A stretch of 64,000 nucleotides of DNA from Rubrobacter tropicus (lineage in GTDB: Bacteria; Actinomycetota; Rubrobacteria; Rubrobacterales; Rubrobacteraceae), in the NCBI RefSeq assembly GCF_011492945.1, contig NZ_CP045119.1, positions 2,914,001-2,978,000 of the forward strand. The letters are read 5' to 3'. The position numbers and the translations under genes were made by a program. The notes beneath the pieces were generated by a model, which did not search any database, was not told where the DNA came from, and saw nothing but the letters and a program-made list of their open reading frames with translations. Shown here piece after piece: positions 25,289-33,723 of this stretch; position 1 is the first letter of the stretch, and each line of letters starts with the position of its first letter.

Positions 25289-25332
25289 GGGCCGGCGACG
25301 AACTTGGAGGGGGAGCCGCCGGCCCTCTTTTT
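25289..25332 (+). terminator. rho-independent terminator after the pilin gene
   Basis: GGGCCGGC (25289-25296) pairs with GCCGGCCC (25318-25325) around a 21-nt loop, followed by TCTTTTTC. Confidence 0.75.
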
Positions 25333-25434
25333 CGGTTACGCGCAACTATCTCCGAGATTGCGGACTACGACCCCGAGAGGCGAAGCGTGGGCAAGAAACG
25401 CCGCACATTACCGCCGCCTCCAGAGACTGCAGGT

Positions 25435-25488
25435 GAAGCCCGAAGCTGAAAGCTGACCGCTGAAAGCTGACGGCTAACAGCTAATTCA
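25435..25488. repeat. dispersed GCTGA-type repeat, copy 7
   Basis: GAAGCCCGAAGCTGAAAGC, GACCGCTGAAAGC and TGACGGCTAACAGC units just beyond the end of the 25486 gene. It sits where the plus-strand pilin transcript and the minus-strand gene converge. Confidence 0.6.
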
Positions 25489-25686
25489 CGCCTGCGCCGC
25501 GGGCGGCGGGGCTTCCTCCTGGGTTACCGCCGCCGCCTCCTGCAGCGCCACGTCCGCCGCCAGGCGCAACACCCTGGCGCGGACCGCCGTGGCGTCGTTG
25601 CCCACGGCGCCGGCCACCTCTTCGAGATCCTCCGCCGCGGACTCCAGGCGTTCGGCCACCCTATCCGCGAACTCTTCGTGCAACAC
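25486..25686 (-). CDS. small alpha-helical hypothetical protein (66 aa)
   Basis: GTG 25686 with AGGGGGACC upstream. Mostly Ala/Glu/Arg helix (EFADRVAERLESAAEDLEEV) with a second helix, and a Pro-rich tail. Amphipathic spacing suggests a coiled coil. No family recognised. Confidence 0.45.
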   Translation of the reverse strand: MLHEEFADRVAERLESAAEDLEEVAGAVGNDATAVRARVLRLAADVALQEAAAVTQEEAPPPAAQA

Positions 25687-25824
25687 TGGTGAGGTCCCCC
25701 TCGAACGCGGCCTTCACCGGCCGCCTCGTCGCTTGCTGGTCTGGCGTCCGACGCCGGCCCCGGCGACGGCCGGCCCTCACCTTAACCGTCCCGGACGAGG
25801 TTTCAAGAGCCCGGAAGCACGAAA

Positions 25825-25850
25825 ACGCCGGCCACCGAGGCGGCCGGCGT
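25825..25850 (-). terminator. terminator-like hairpin
   Basis: ACGCCGGCC and GGCCGGCGT pair around a short loop. On the minus strand this is followed by TTTTCG, downstream of the 25945-26163 gene. Confidence 0.55.
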
Positions 25851-25944
25851 GGGCGGAGATGCCCTTCCGTCAAGCGGGTCTATCGGTGCGGCAGGCTAGC
25901 AGCGCGCCGCGGGAAACGGCTGGTCGAAAGCCCGGCCCCCGATT

Positions 25945-26163
25945 CTAGGCGGAGTCCCTGTCCGCCAGCATCTCGCGGACCCGCCGCCCGTCGCGGTGGC
26001 CCCGGTAGTACGCCAGCCTCTCCCTGTGTCCTCCCCACTCGGCGAGGTTCGAGTTCGAGAGAAACAACTGCGTGGGCCCGAAACGCCCATCTTCCCAGCC
26101 GTTCCTGTATGCCGGATCGTCGCTCCTGATGGCGGCGTCCCTGACCACCTGCTCCTGAATCAT
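25945..26163 (-). CDS. small hypothetical protein (72 aa)
   Basis: Starts at ATG 26163 after GAGCGGAG. Rich in Arg/Asp with RNGWEDGRFGPTQLF and HRERLAYYRGHRDGRR. Charged and soluble, no recognised domain. Its promoter region is the AT-rich 26190-26290 stretch, which contains TTGTGA-N5-TTGTGA and TTACAT on the minus strand. The hairpin at 25825 follows it. Confidence 0.5.
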   Translation of the reverse strand: MIQEQVVRDAAIRSDDPAYRNGWEDGRFGPTQLFLSNSNLAEWGGHRERLAYYRGHRDGRRVREMLADRDSA

Positions 26164-26296
26164 CTCCGCTCCTTACGCGCGCCTGCCTTACGCCTGCCCT
26201 ACGAGCAGCATGTAATCACAACGGATTCACAAATGAAAGACCAGATTTAACGAAATTAAATAATTGTTACGTAACCGCCATATGTAGGATCAATCA

Positions 26297-26327
26297 AAAA
26301 TGCGCCTCGCTTCTATTGTGCATTTTG
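26297..26327 (-). terminator. terminator after cruF
   Basis: AAAATGC (26297-26303) and GCATTTT (26320-26326) form a stem. On the minus strand it is followed by TTTTTG, directly behind the cruF stop at 26328. Confidence 0.65.
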
Positions 26328-27077
26328 CTACTTCCGACGGGAGCGGAGGTACGAGCGGCGGTGCAGGAAGAAGGCGAAGAGGAGTACGCCGAGCAGGACG
26401 GGGAAGATGAGACCGGAGAAGAGGGCGGTGCCGGTCCAGAACGCGGTGGCGAGGATGAGGCTGTCGAGGGAGCCTGGGGGTGGCGGGGTTCGAGGGCGTC
26501 CGACGGAGAGGAGCAGGGCGGCGGAGACGGCGCCGGAGACGAGCCAGCCGGCGAAGTTGCTGAGTGGGACGCCGTAGTAGGGGCCGCCTTCGGGCCAGAT
26601 CCAGAACCCGAGCGCGGTGGCGCCGGGGTCGAGTACGGCGTCGATGCCGACGAGGAGGAGGGCGGAGAAGAGGACGCGCGGGGCGATGCGTCCGGGGGAC
26701 CACGCGGCGGCAACGGCCCCGATCACGAGCGGGACGTACGTGACGGGCAGGAGGTAGGGCACCAGCCCGAAGAGCTTCGGGCCGAGGGCGTCGCCGTAGA
26801 AAAAAGTGCCGTATGGAAACCCCGTCGCAACGCCGATGGACTCGATCGCGTAGGCGAAGGCCGAGACCGTGAGGATCGACAGCAACGCCCTTCGAGGGCC
26901 GAGGTGGACGAAGAGGGCCACGAAAGACGGGAAGGCTATAAGGGCCGTGGAGACATAGGAGCCGACGCTAGCGCCCGGCACGTCCGGAAAACGGGTGGCG
27001 AAGAAGGCGGCGAAGAAGGCGAGGGCCGAGGCGAGGAGCAGCGGTCGCGGGGTCGGGCGGAAGAGGTGTGAAAGCAC
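26328..27077 (-). CDS. cruF: carotenoid hydratase, CruF-like (DUF422)
   Basis: 249 residues from GTG 27077. Seven to eight TM helices with the DUF422/CruF signature: ESIGVATGFPYGTFFYGDALGPKL, LPVTYVPLVIGAV, LLVGIDAVLDPGATALGFWIWPEGGPYYGVPLSNFAGWLV. In haloarchaea CruF hydrates the terminal double bonds of bisanhydrobacterioruberin to yield bacterioruberin. Divergent from, and next to, the elongase and 3,4-desaturase genes, as in the halophilic archaeal clusters, which supports the same role here. Confidence 0.88.
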   Translation of the reverse strand: MLSHLFRPTPRPLLLASALAFFAAFFATRFPDVPGASVGSYVSTALIAFPSFVALFVHLGPRRALLSILTVSAFAYAIESIGVATGFPYGTFFYGDALGPKLFGLVPYLLPVTYVPLVIGAVAAAWSPGRIAPRVLFSALLLVGIDAVLDPGATALGFWIWPEGGPYYGVPLSNFAGWLVSGAVSAALLLSVGRPRTPPPPGSLDSLILATAFWTGTALFSGLIFPVLLGVLLFAFFLHRRSYLRSRRK

Positions 27078-27113
27078 GCGCTTATCTTAGAGGGTTCGGT
27101 GGGTTTGCGCTGG

Positions 27114-27119
27114 TATATT
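27114..27119 (+). promoter_or_regulatory. -10 element for leaderless lycopene elongase gene
   Basis: TATATT, 6 bp before GTG 27126. It lies just inside the 48 bp that separate cruF from the elongase start, so the two divergent promoters are compressed. Confidence 0.55.
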
Positions 27120-27125
27120 TGGGCC

Positions 27126-27968
27126 GTGATCCGGCGTCTAACTCACATCTCGCGGCCCGTGCTCTGGATCAATACTGTGGGACCGGCGACGGTCGGGATG
27201 TGGCTGACCGGCAGCCTCTGGAGTTGGGAGGCGCTGCCGGTTCTGATCTGGCTCACTTTGCCCTTCAACCTCCTGATCTACGGCGTCAACGACGTCTTCG
27301 ACCAGGAGACGGACGCAAAAAATCCCCGGAAGGGCACCCTGGAGGGCGCCCGCATCGTCCCCGAGGAGGCCTCCCTCATAGCCCGCGGCGTCGTCCTGCT
27401 GAACGGCCCGTTCTTGTTGTACTTCCTCTTGATACTGCCCGTCGGGGCGACGCTGTGGATGGCGCTCTACGCCCTGATCTTCGTCGGCTACTCCGTCCCG
27501 CCGGCCCGGTTCAAGGCGCGGCCCTTCCTCGATTCCGGGAGCAACGCGGCCTACGCCTTCCCGCTGGTCTTCGTGCCGCTGGCTTTCGGGGCGTCTCCCC
27601 TCTGGCCCGCGGCCGTCGGCCTGATGGCGTGGAGCGCGGCCAAGCACACCTTCGACGCCGTCCAGGACGTCGACGAGGACCGCGCGGCGGGCATCGATAC
27701 GACCGCCGTCCGGCTCGGCCCCTCGGGGGTCGTCCTCTGGAGCGGTTCGCTCTGGGCGGCCGCGACCCTGTGCTTCGCGCTCGTGAACCTCCCCGTGGCC
27801 CTCGTCAACGCCGCGATCTCCGGGTACCTGCTCTACGGCCTATACAGGAACCCCACGCCGCGGACGGGACACAGGCTCTACCCCATGTCCATAGCCTTTC
27901 CCTACCTGGCCGGGACCGTGGCAGGCGTGCAACTCGTGGGCGCTCTGTCTCTGGGGGCCTACCCGTGA
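27126..27968 (+). CDS. lyeJ: UbiA-type lycopene elongase/prenyltransferase
   Basis: 280 residues from GTG 27126, chosen because it lies 6 bp after TATATT and gives the usual N-terminus RLTHISRPVLWINTVGP; GTG 27099 would add nine residues. UbiA aspartate motif one is GVNDVFDQETD (NxxxDxxxD) and motif two is DAVQDVDEDRAAG. Seven to eight TM helices. It belongs with LyeJ/CrtEb, which adds C5 units to lycopene to form C50 precursors. Stop overlaps the desaturase start by GTGA. Confidence 0.88.
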   Translation: MIRRLTHISRPVLWINTVGPATVGMWLTGSLWSWEALPVLIWLTLPFNLLIYGVNDVFDQETDAKNPRKGTLEGARIVPEEASLIARGVVLLNGPFLLYFLLILPVGATLWMALYALIFVGYSVPPARFKARPFLDSGSNAAYAFPLVFVPLAFGASPLWPAAVGLMAWSAAKHTFDAVQDVDEDRAAGIDTTAVRLGPSGVVLWSGSLWAAATLCFALVNLPVALVNAAISGYLLYGLYRNPTPRTGHRLYPMSIAFPYLAGTVAGVQLVGALSLGAYP

Positions 27969-29377
27969 GCCGGGTCGTCGTCGTGGGCGGCGGCCTCGGG
28001 GGTCTCGCCGCGGCGGCCCTGCTGGGCCGCGCCGGCCACGCCGTCACGCTTCTCGAAGCGACAGACCGGCTCGGGGGCAAGAGCCGGCGCGTAGAGCTCG
28101 ACGGACGCCGGGTGGACACGGGCCCGTCCCTGGTCACCTTCCCCGGCGTCTGGGAAGAGCTGCTGCGCCGCTGGGACGCACCGGACGGTCCCGGCGAGGC
28201 CGCCGAGGTCGCTTCATTAAAGCTGCGACGGATGCCCGAGGTAGGTCGCTACCACTTCCGGGGCGAGTCGGTCTCGCTGCCGGTAGAGGAGGGCCACCCG
28301 TGGCGGGCGGCGTGGGAGCGGTTCGCCCGCACCCACGGCGGCCTCGGTCCCCAGGTAACGAAGCTCCTCACGGCCGACCCCACCGACCGCCGGACACTCC
28401 CTGCGCTCGGCGGGCTCCTGCGGGCCTACGGGGCCAGGCTCACGACCCGCTCCTACCTCGACGGGCTCCGGTGGATGCCGGACGGTCTGCGCGAGGTCAT
28501 AGCCATCCACACCCTCAACGCCGGGGTCTCCCCGGAAAGGACCCCGGCCCTCTACGCGAGCATGCCGGCCGTGATGGCCCACGACGGCGTCTTCGCGCCC
28601 GAGGGCGGCGTCTACGAGATCGTCCTCGCCCTGGAGCGTCTCGCCCGCCGGGCCGGGGTCGAGGTGCGAACCGGCGAGCCCGCGCTCTCCATCTCTGCCG
28701 GCAAAGTCCTCACCGCCGAGGAAACATATCCGGCGGACGCCGTCGTGGGTGCCCTGGATGCAGGCCGGCTGGAAGGACTGCTCGGGTCCGGCAAGGCTTC
28801 CCGGCGCAGGCTCTCGTGCTCGGGGGTGGCGGTGTACGCGGCGCTCAAGGAAGAGTTGCCGGGGTCCGTTCCCCCGCACAGCGTCGTGCTACCCTCCGAC
28901 CCTGCGGCGCTCCACGCTAGCCTGGAGGCGGGAGGAGAGCCCGGGGAGACTATGGCTTTCGTCAACCATTACGGGGCGGGCGAGGTATATCCGAACGGTG
29001 GGGATACGCTCGCGCTTCTGCTCACCGCGCCGGCCAACGGCAGGGAGTACGGGCTGGAAGATCCGTTCGTCGAGAAGGAGATCGGGCGCATCTCGGAGGC
29101 CGTCGGGCTGCCGGGCCCGGCCACGGAGTACTTCGGGGAGCACCTCGTTTTGCATCCCAGGTACTTCGGAGGGTGGGGAAGCGTCGGCGGGGCCCTTTAC
29201 GGGGAGGCGCGGCCTTTCTGGATGAGCGGCCCGTTACACCGGCCGCGGTACAACGAGCGGCGGCGTCCGTGGCTCTGGAGGGTCGGGGCGAGCGTGCATC
29301 CGGGGGGCGGGATACCGGCCGTGCTCGGGGGGGCCATGATCTCGACGGGCAGGCTGCTCCGGTTTCTGGCTAAATAG
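27965..29377 (+). CDS. crtD: carotenoid 3,4-desaturase, CrtD/CrtI-like
   Basis: 470 residues from GTG 27965. FAD/NAD motif [22 protein letters not shown] at the N-terminus, [25 protein letters not shown] of the CrtI family, and a C-terminal [26 protein letters not shown]. It fits 3,4-desaturation after C50 elongation. Translationally coupled to lyeJ. No crtB or crtI is in the window, so lycopene synthesis genes must lie elsewhere. Confidence 0.87.
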   Translation: MSRVVVVGGGLGGLAAAALLGRAGHAVTLLEATDRLGGKSRRVELDGRRVDTGPSLVTFPGVWEELLRRWDAPDGPGEAAEVASLKLRRMPEVGRYHFRGESVSLPVEEGHPWRAAWERFARTHGGLGPQVTKLLTADPTDRRTLPALGGLLRAYGARLTTRSYLDGLRWMPDGLREVIAIHTLNAGVSPERTPALYASMPAVMAHDGVFAPEGGVYEIVLALERLARRAGVEVRTGEPALSISAGKVLTAEETYPADAVVGALDAGRLEGLLGSGKASRRRLSCSGVAVYAALKEELPGSVPPHSVVLPSDPAALHASLEAGGEPGETMAFVNHYGAGEVYPNGGDTLALLLTAPANGREYGLEDPFVEKEIGRISEAVGLPGPATEYFGEHLVLHPRYFGGWGSVGGALYGEARPFWMSGPLHRPRYNERRRPWLWRVGASVHPGGGIPAVLGGAMISTGRLLRFLAK

Positions 29378-29421
29378 GCCGTGCAAGGCCACCTGTCGCG
29401 ACGCCGAAGGGACCGGTCGAT

Positions 29422-30558
29422 ATGAACCTCGGAGATCAACGCGGCCTGTTCGAGGTGCCGGGGGAGATCTCCTACCTCAACTGCGCCTACATGGGACCCC
29501 TTCTGCGCGAGGCGCGCGAGATCGGGGAACGCTCCGTGGGCCGCAAGTCGCGCCCGTGGGAGGTAACGCCGGACGATTTCTTCGAGGATGCCGAAGAGGC
29601 CCGCGCGCTCTTCGCCCGGCTCGTCGGCGGCGCCGCCGACGGCGTAGCAATCGTCCCCTCCGTAAGCTACGGGATGGCCGTCGCCACGGCCAACGTCCCG
29701 GTAGAGCGGGGAGAGAACGTCCTGATCCTGGAAGACCAGTTCCCCTCCAACGTCTACCCGTGGCGCGAACTGGTCCGCAGGAAGGAGGCGAACCTCGTCG
29801 TCGTCCCGCGCCCCGGCGACCACGACTGGACGCGCGCGGTGCTCGAACGGCTGGACGGGCGGACCGCGGTCGTGGCCGTGCCGAACTGCCACTGGACGGA
29901 CGGGTCGTTGCTCGACCTCGCGGAGATCGGGCGCCGGGCGCGGGAGGTCGGGGCGGCGCTCGTGGTCGATGGCATCCAGTCGGTCGGGGCGCATCCTTTC
30001 GACGTCGGGGGGGTGAGGCCGGACTTTCTCGTCGCGTCCTCGTACAAGTGGATGCTCGGGCCGTACGGGGTCGGGTTCATGTACGTGGGCGAGGAGTATC
30101 GGGAGGGCGAGCCGGTTGAGCACAACTGGATTAACCGCCGCGGCAGCGAGCAGTTCTCGCGCCTCGTCGAGTACAGGGACGACTTCCAGCCCGGCGCCCG
30201 GCGTTACGACGTCGGCGAGCGGAGCAACTTCGTCCTGCTGCCGATGGCTATAACCGCCCTGCGGCAGATACTCCGGTGGGGCGTCGGGAACGTCTCGGAG
30301 ACCATCGGCGGGCTGACCGACCTCATCGGGGAAGAGGCACGCGGGCTCGGCGTCGGGACGGTCCCGAAGGAGAGGCGGGCGCGGCACATGGTCGGGCTGC
30401 AGCTCGGCCCCGACGCCCCCGAAGACCTCGCCGCCCGGCTGGCCGCCGAAAACGTCTTCGTCAGCGTGCGCGGCGACAGCGTCCGCGTCTCTCCGCACCT
30501 GTACAACACGGAAAGAGACGTGGAACGCCTCTTCGCGGCGCTCGCGAAGGCCCTGTGA
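29422..30558 (+). CDS. class V PLP-dependent aminotransferase
   Basis: 378 residues. PLP-binding features: [16 protein letters not shown] for the phosphate cup, [25 protein letters not shown] with the D and Q/H contacts, and the Schiff-base lysine in [18 protein letters not shown] (about residue 213). It resembles the cysteine desulfurase/isopenicillin N epimerase/kynureninase clade. No conserved active-site Cys loop of IscS is seen, so desulfurase activity is doubtful. It lies 44 bp after crtD but a carotenoid role is not implied. Confidence 0.9.
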   Translation: MNLGDQRGLFEVPGEISYLNCAYMGPLLREAREIGERSVGRKSRPWEVTPDDFFEDAEEARALFARLVGGAADGVAIVPSVSYGMAVATANVPVERGENVLILEDQFPSNVYPWRELVRRKEANLVVVPRPGDHDWTRAVLERLDGRTAVVAVPNCHWTDGSLLDLAEIGRRAREVGAALVVDGIQSVGAHPFDVGGVRPDFLVASSYKWMLGPYGVGFMYVGEEYREGEPVEHNWINRRGSEQFSRLVEYRDDFQPGARRYDVGERSNFVLLPMAITALRQILRWGVGNVSETIGGLTDLIGEEARGLGVGTVPKERRARHMVGLQLGPDAPEDLAARLAAENVFVSVRGDSVRVSPHLYNTERDVERLFAALAKAL

Positions 30559-30636
30559 TCCCGCATTGCGAAGTATCCAGGTAGGGACGTTTGTCCGGGT
30601 CTAAGACGGTTTGCAAAGAGGGTGAACCTGCTTGCG

Positions 30637-30772
30637 AAGCTATCAGCGGTCGGCTCTCAGCTTTCAGCCAAGAACAAAAAGCAGATAGCTGAGAGCGGAG
30701 GCGGAGCCGGAGCGGGCTGATTGCTGATGGCGCGGTTTCAAGAAGCAATCAGCTCCTTGAAACCGCTCTAGT
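30637..30772. repeat. dispersed TCAGC-type repeat with hairpin, copy 8
   Basis: GCTATCAGC, GGCTCTCAGC, GCTTTCAGCC then the inverted GATAGCTGAGAGCGGAGG and GAGCGGGCTGATTGC. It ends in a hairpin GCGGTTTCAAG/CTTGAAACCGC (30732-30766) that lies 8 bp after the sulfatase stop and may terminate it. Confidence 0.65.
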
Positions 30773-30773
30773 G

Positions 30774-32246
30774 TTACGGGTTTTCGGCCTCTGTGCAGGT
30801 TTGTCCGGCGCAGTTTTCGAGGGCTTTCAGGTCTTGCTTGATCCCTGGCGGCGCGGCGTCGGGGCGGTTCTGAAGCTGGTATGGGTCATGGGCGAGGTCG
30901 TAGTATTCTTCTTCGCCGGTTGCGTACCTGACGTAGACGTCGTCTTCGCGGCGCACGCCGGAGTAACCGGGCCTTTTCTGACGCTGGTGGTTGGCGCCCT
31001 CGATGAGCAGCGACGAGCGCCAGTCTTCGGGGGCCGTGCCGTCGAGAAACGGGGTGAAACTGCGGCCGTCCATCCACTCGGGCGGGGAGAGCCCGGCCAG
31101 ATCTAGGACCGTGGGGGCGATGTCCGTGTTCGCCACCAGGCCGTCGAAGGTCTTGTTTTCGGAGACCCCGGGGCCCCTCACCACGAACGGGACCTCGTGC
31201 GCCTCGGTGTACGGGGTCCATTTCTCGCCCCTTATGCGGTGAAGGCCCATGTGGTAGCCGTTGTCCGAGGTGAAGATCAGGTACGTATCGTTCAGCCGGC
31301 CGGCGCGGGAGAGGGCCGCGACGACGTCGCGGCTCAGGTCTTCGAGCGTGAGCGCCCCCCGCATCCGCGCGCCGTGGTGCCGGTCGAACCGGGCCACCTC
31401 GCGTTCTTTCAACGGGGCCTTTTCGCGGATCCAGGCCGGTTTGTCCGAGACGTCGGCCTCGTCGAAGGAGGGCGGCCTCGGCGCCCGCGCCCGCGGGTAC
31501 GCGTCCTCGTGGCGCTCCGGCGCGACGAGCGGCGTGTGGGTATCCCAGGGGGATATGTGCATGAAGAAGGGTTTCGAAGAACCCCGCTGGTCTCCTATGA
31601 ACTCCGTGGCCTTGCCGGAGAGCCAGTCCGTACGGTGGCCCTCCATGTCGTTGACCACCCCGTCCTGGAACGCTATGTCCGGGCTCAGGTAGGCCTGCCA
31701 GTGGTCCCAGCCGGGCGGCACGTACCCGAGCCACCCGCCGTCCTCCTCGAAACCGTTGAGGTACTTGCCGCCGAACCAGGTCTCGTACCCGTCGTCTCGC
31801 AGGACCGTGGCGAGGGTTTCGTCCTCCAGACCGCTCTCCCTGAAAAACTTCGCTCCTCCGCCCGGTTCGTCGTTGCCGTTGTTGATCAGGCCGGTGTTGT
31901 GCGAGTACTGGCCGCGGAAGATCGAAGCCCTGGAGGGGCAGCACAGCGAGGTGGTCGCCAGGGCGTTCGTGAAGCTGGTCCCCTCGGGCGTCCAGGCCGA
32001 GTCGAGCGTCGAGCGGTGGAAGGCGGCCCGGTCGAGGTCGTCGGCGAGGATTACCACGACGCTCGGCCTTCCGGCCGGTGCCGCGCCCACAGGGTCAGCG
32101 GGGTCGGGCTCCGCGGCCCGCCCGGCCTTCGTCTCTTCCCCGCAAGCAACGGGCAGGACGAAGAGCAAGGCCAATACGAAGGCCGCCGCCAACCCACGCG
32201 CCGGCCCGCAGCCGTCAATGCATAGAACCTGCTTCAAGACAAGCAA
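30774..32246 (-). CDS. sulfatase (formylglycine-type), probable lipoprotein
   Basis: 490 residues; the start is uncertain (TTG 32246 or a nearby TTG). A hydrophobic signal ends in VLPVAC35, suggesting lipidation. Metal-binding ILADDLD near 70, the formylglycine motif C102-C-P-S-R106, GKYLNGF, PWDTHTPLV and the IFTSDNGYHMGLH metal site are those of arylsulfatase-like type I sulfatases. It would hydrolyse a sulfate ester outside the cell after Cys102 is matured. No sulfatase-modifying enzyme gene is in the window. Confidence 0.93.
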   Translation of the reverse strand: MLVLKQVLCIDGCGPARGLAAAFVLALLFVLPVACGEETKAGRAAEPDPADPVGAAPAGRPSVVVILADDLDRAAFHRSTLDSAWTPEGTSFTNALATTSLCCPSRASIFRGQYSHNTGLINNGNDEPGGGAKFFRESGLEDETLATVLRDDGYETWFGGKYLNGFEEDGGWLGYVPPGWDHWQAYLSPDIAFQDGVVNDMEGHRTDWLSGKATEFIGDQRGSSKPFFMHISPWDTHTPLVAPERHEDAYPRARAPRPPSFDEADVSDKPAWIREKAPLKEREVARFDRHHGARMRGALTLEDLSRDVVAALSRAGRLNDTYLIFTSDNGYHMGLHRIRGEKWTPYTEAHEVPFVVRGPGVSENKTFDGLVANTDIAPTVLDLAGLSPPEWMDGRSFTPFLDGTAPEDWRSSLLIEGANHQRQKRPGYSGVRREDDVYVRYATGEEEYYDLAHDPYQLQNRPDAAPPGIKQDLKALENCAGQTCTEAENP

Positions 32247-32474
32247 AGCCTACCACGGGGCGCGCAAGGGCCGGGGCTACCCTCCGGCGCCCGCGCATTC
32301 GATGCCGGGCCGGGGGAGGAGCCCGTGGCCCGTCGCGGGGCGGCGAACCATCCAAAAGGACGATCCGAATCATCCGTTGGGGGGAGACGGGAAGGGACCG
32401 CGTAAAGTAACATGCGTTATCGGACGAGATCCTGGCCGCGCCACAGTGCCCGGCAGACGAGGGAGGAGTTGGGA

Positions 32475-32969
32475 ATGAAGAGGACGACACTGCTGGCGGC
32501 CACGATGCTGACGGCGCTCTTGATGGCGGCCGGGACGGCGCTCGCGGCGGAGATGATAGGGTCGCCGGCGAACAACAGAATCGGGGGCACGGAGAACGGG
32601 GACGTCATCTCGGCCCGCGGCGGGGACGACACCGTCTTCGGTCGGGGGGGCAACGACGAGGTCTACGGCCAGCCCGGGATGGACGACCTCTCCGGCAACG
32701 CGGGCAACGACGACCTGTACGGCGGCAGCGGCAACGACATCCTCCGCGGCGGCGACGGGCAGGACGACGTCTACGGCGGCGACGGCACCGACAGGCTCAC
32801 CGGCGGCGAAGGCACCGACGAGCTCTCCGGCGGGAACAACAACGACATCATTAACGCCGACGGCGGCGGACTCGACCTCGTCAACTGCGGCCTGGGAACC
32901 GACGACCGGGTGCTCGCCGACCCCAACGACGGCGTGAACGGCGACTGCGAGAGGATAAGCAGGAGGTAG
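32475..32969 (+). CDS. secreted RTX-type calcium-binding protein
   Basis: 164 residues from ATG 32475 (GAGGAGTTGGGA upstream). Signal peptide ending ALAA, then about nine RTX nonapeptides (GGDDTVFGRGGNDEVYG, GNDDLYGGSGNDILRGG, GTDRLTGGEGTDELSGG), each giving a Ca2+ site. C-terminal block VNCGLGTDDRV...NGDCERISRR carries a Cys pair seen in the other two RTX-type proteins here. Length is far below RTX toxins, and no type I secretion genes are near, so export by Sec is expected. Confidence 0.85.
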   Translation: MKRTTLLAATMLTALLMAAGTALAAEMIGSPANNRIGGTENGDVISARGGDDTVFGRGGNDEVYGQPGMDDLSGNAGNDDLYGGSGNDILRGGDGQDDVYGGDGTDRLTGGEGTDELSGGNNNDIINADGGGLDLVNCGLGTDDRVLADPNDGVNGDCERISRR

Positions 32970-32974
32970 CAGGT

Positions 32975-33020
32975 CTAGAGCTATCAGCTTTCAGCAAGGG
33001 CAAGAAGCTGGTGGCTGGTG
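32975..33020. repeat. dispersed TCAGC-type repeat, copy 9
   Basis: AGCTATCAGCTTTCAGC and GAAGCTGGTGGCTGG units between convergent genes. Confidence 0.55.
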
Positions 33021-33030
33021 GAGCAGGGTG

Positions 33031-33066
33031 TAGAGAGCCGGGGCCTAATGTGGCCCCGGCTCTCTA
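33031..33066. terminator. 15-bp perfect bidirectional hairpin
   Basis: TAGAGAGCCGGGGCC (33031-33045), loop TAATGT, then its exact complement (33052-33066). It sits between the convergent RTX and SseB-like genes and contains the stop codon of the latter. No T-run follows, so termination by it is inferred from position and stability. Confidence 0.6.
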
Positions 33067-33723
33067 TGTTGCTGGGCCTATGAGCTCTTCCAGCGGCACG
33101 GCGTCCGTGAGGCCCGTCCCGGGGTCGACGACGGCGTATTCGGCACCGGCCTCGCGGGCGACGAGGGCGTGCCGGCGGAGGCCTTCGGGGTCTTCGATGG
33201 TACCGAGGCTGCCTGGTAGGCCGAGGTGGGAGGCGGCCTCTCTGAAGGCGCGGGCGCCTTCGGGGGATCCGAAGAGGGCGGCCACCAGGATCTCGCCCCC
33301 CTCCACCTCGACGGAGATGAGCGGCGCCTCCCCCCCCTCGTCGGAGAAGACGTAGAGGGGGAACGGGATCTCCCTGGCCCTCTCGGCGGCCTTGCGGGCC
33401 ACGTCTTCGGCGTAGAAGAGCCCGACCCCATCCCCGCTGACGAGCAGCAAGAAGTCCATCCCGGAGAGCGCGAACGCCTCGACTTCCCCCCAGCCCGAGA
33501 GCTTCCCGGGCTCCGAACCGGCCAGGCTCTCCATACCGTGCGACGCGGCCCCGGCGGAGAACTCTCCCGCGAGCTCCCTGTCCGAGAACAGGGCGGCGAC
33601 CCGCGCCTCCTCCCCGCCGACCTCCGTCTGCTGGGCGACGTCTTTGCCGTCCGGGCCGACCAGCTTGAAGAGCGGCGGGCTCGGGAGTTTGTCGAGGGTA
33701 AGCTCCCGGCCGGGATCAGCCAC
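33064..33723 (-). CDS. SseB-like hypothetical protein with internal duplication
   Basis: 219 residues from GTG 33723, with GAGGAGGT upstream; this start overlaps the MFS stop by 8 bp. Two halves are similar: EEARVAALFSDRELAGEFSAGAASHG near 45 and GEILVAALFGSPEGARAFREAASHLG near 145, each followed by a short strand-rich segment. SseB-type proteins have such VFxS-x-xAA-F motifs. It is cytosolic and of unknown function, probably co-transcribed with the exporter. Confidence 0.55.
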   Translation of the reverse strand: MADPGRELTLDKLPSPPLFKLVGPDGKDVAQQTEVGGEEARVAALFSDRELAGEFSAGAASHGMESLAGSEPGKLSGWGEVEAFALSGMDFLLLVSGDGVGLFYAEDVARKAAERAREIPFPLYVFSDEGGEAPLISVEVEGGEILVAALFGSPEGARAFREAASHLGLPGSLGTIEDPEGLRRHALVAREAGAEYAVVDPGTGLTDAVPLEELIGPAT

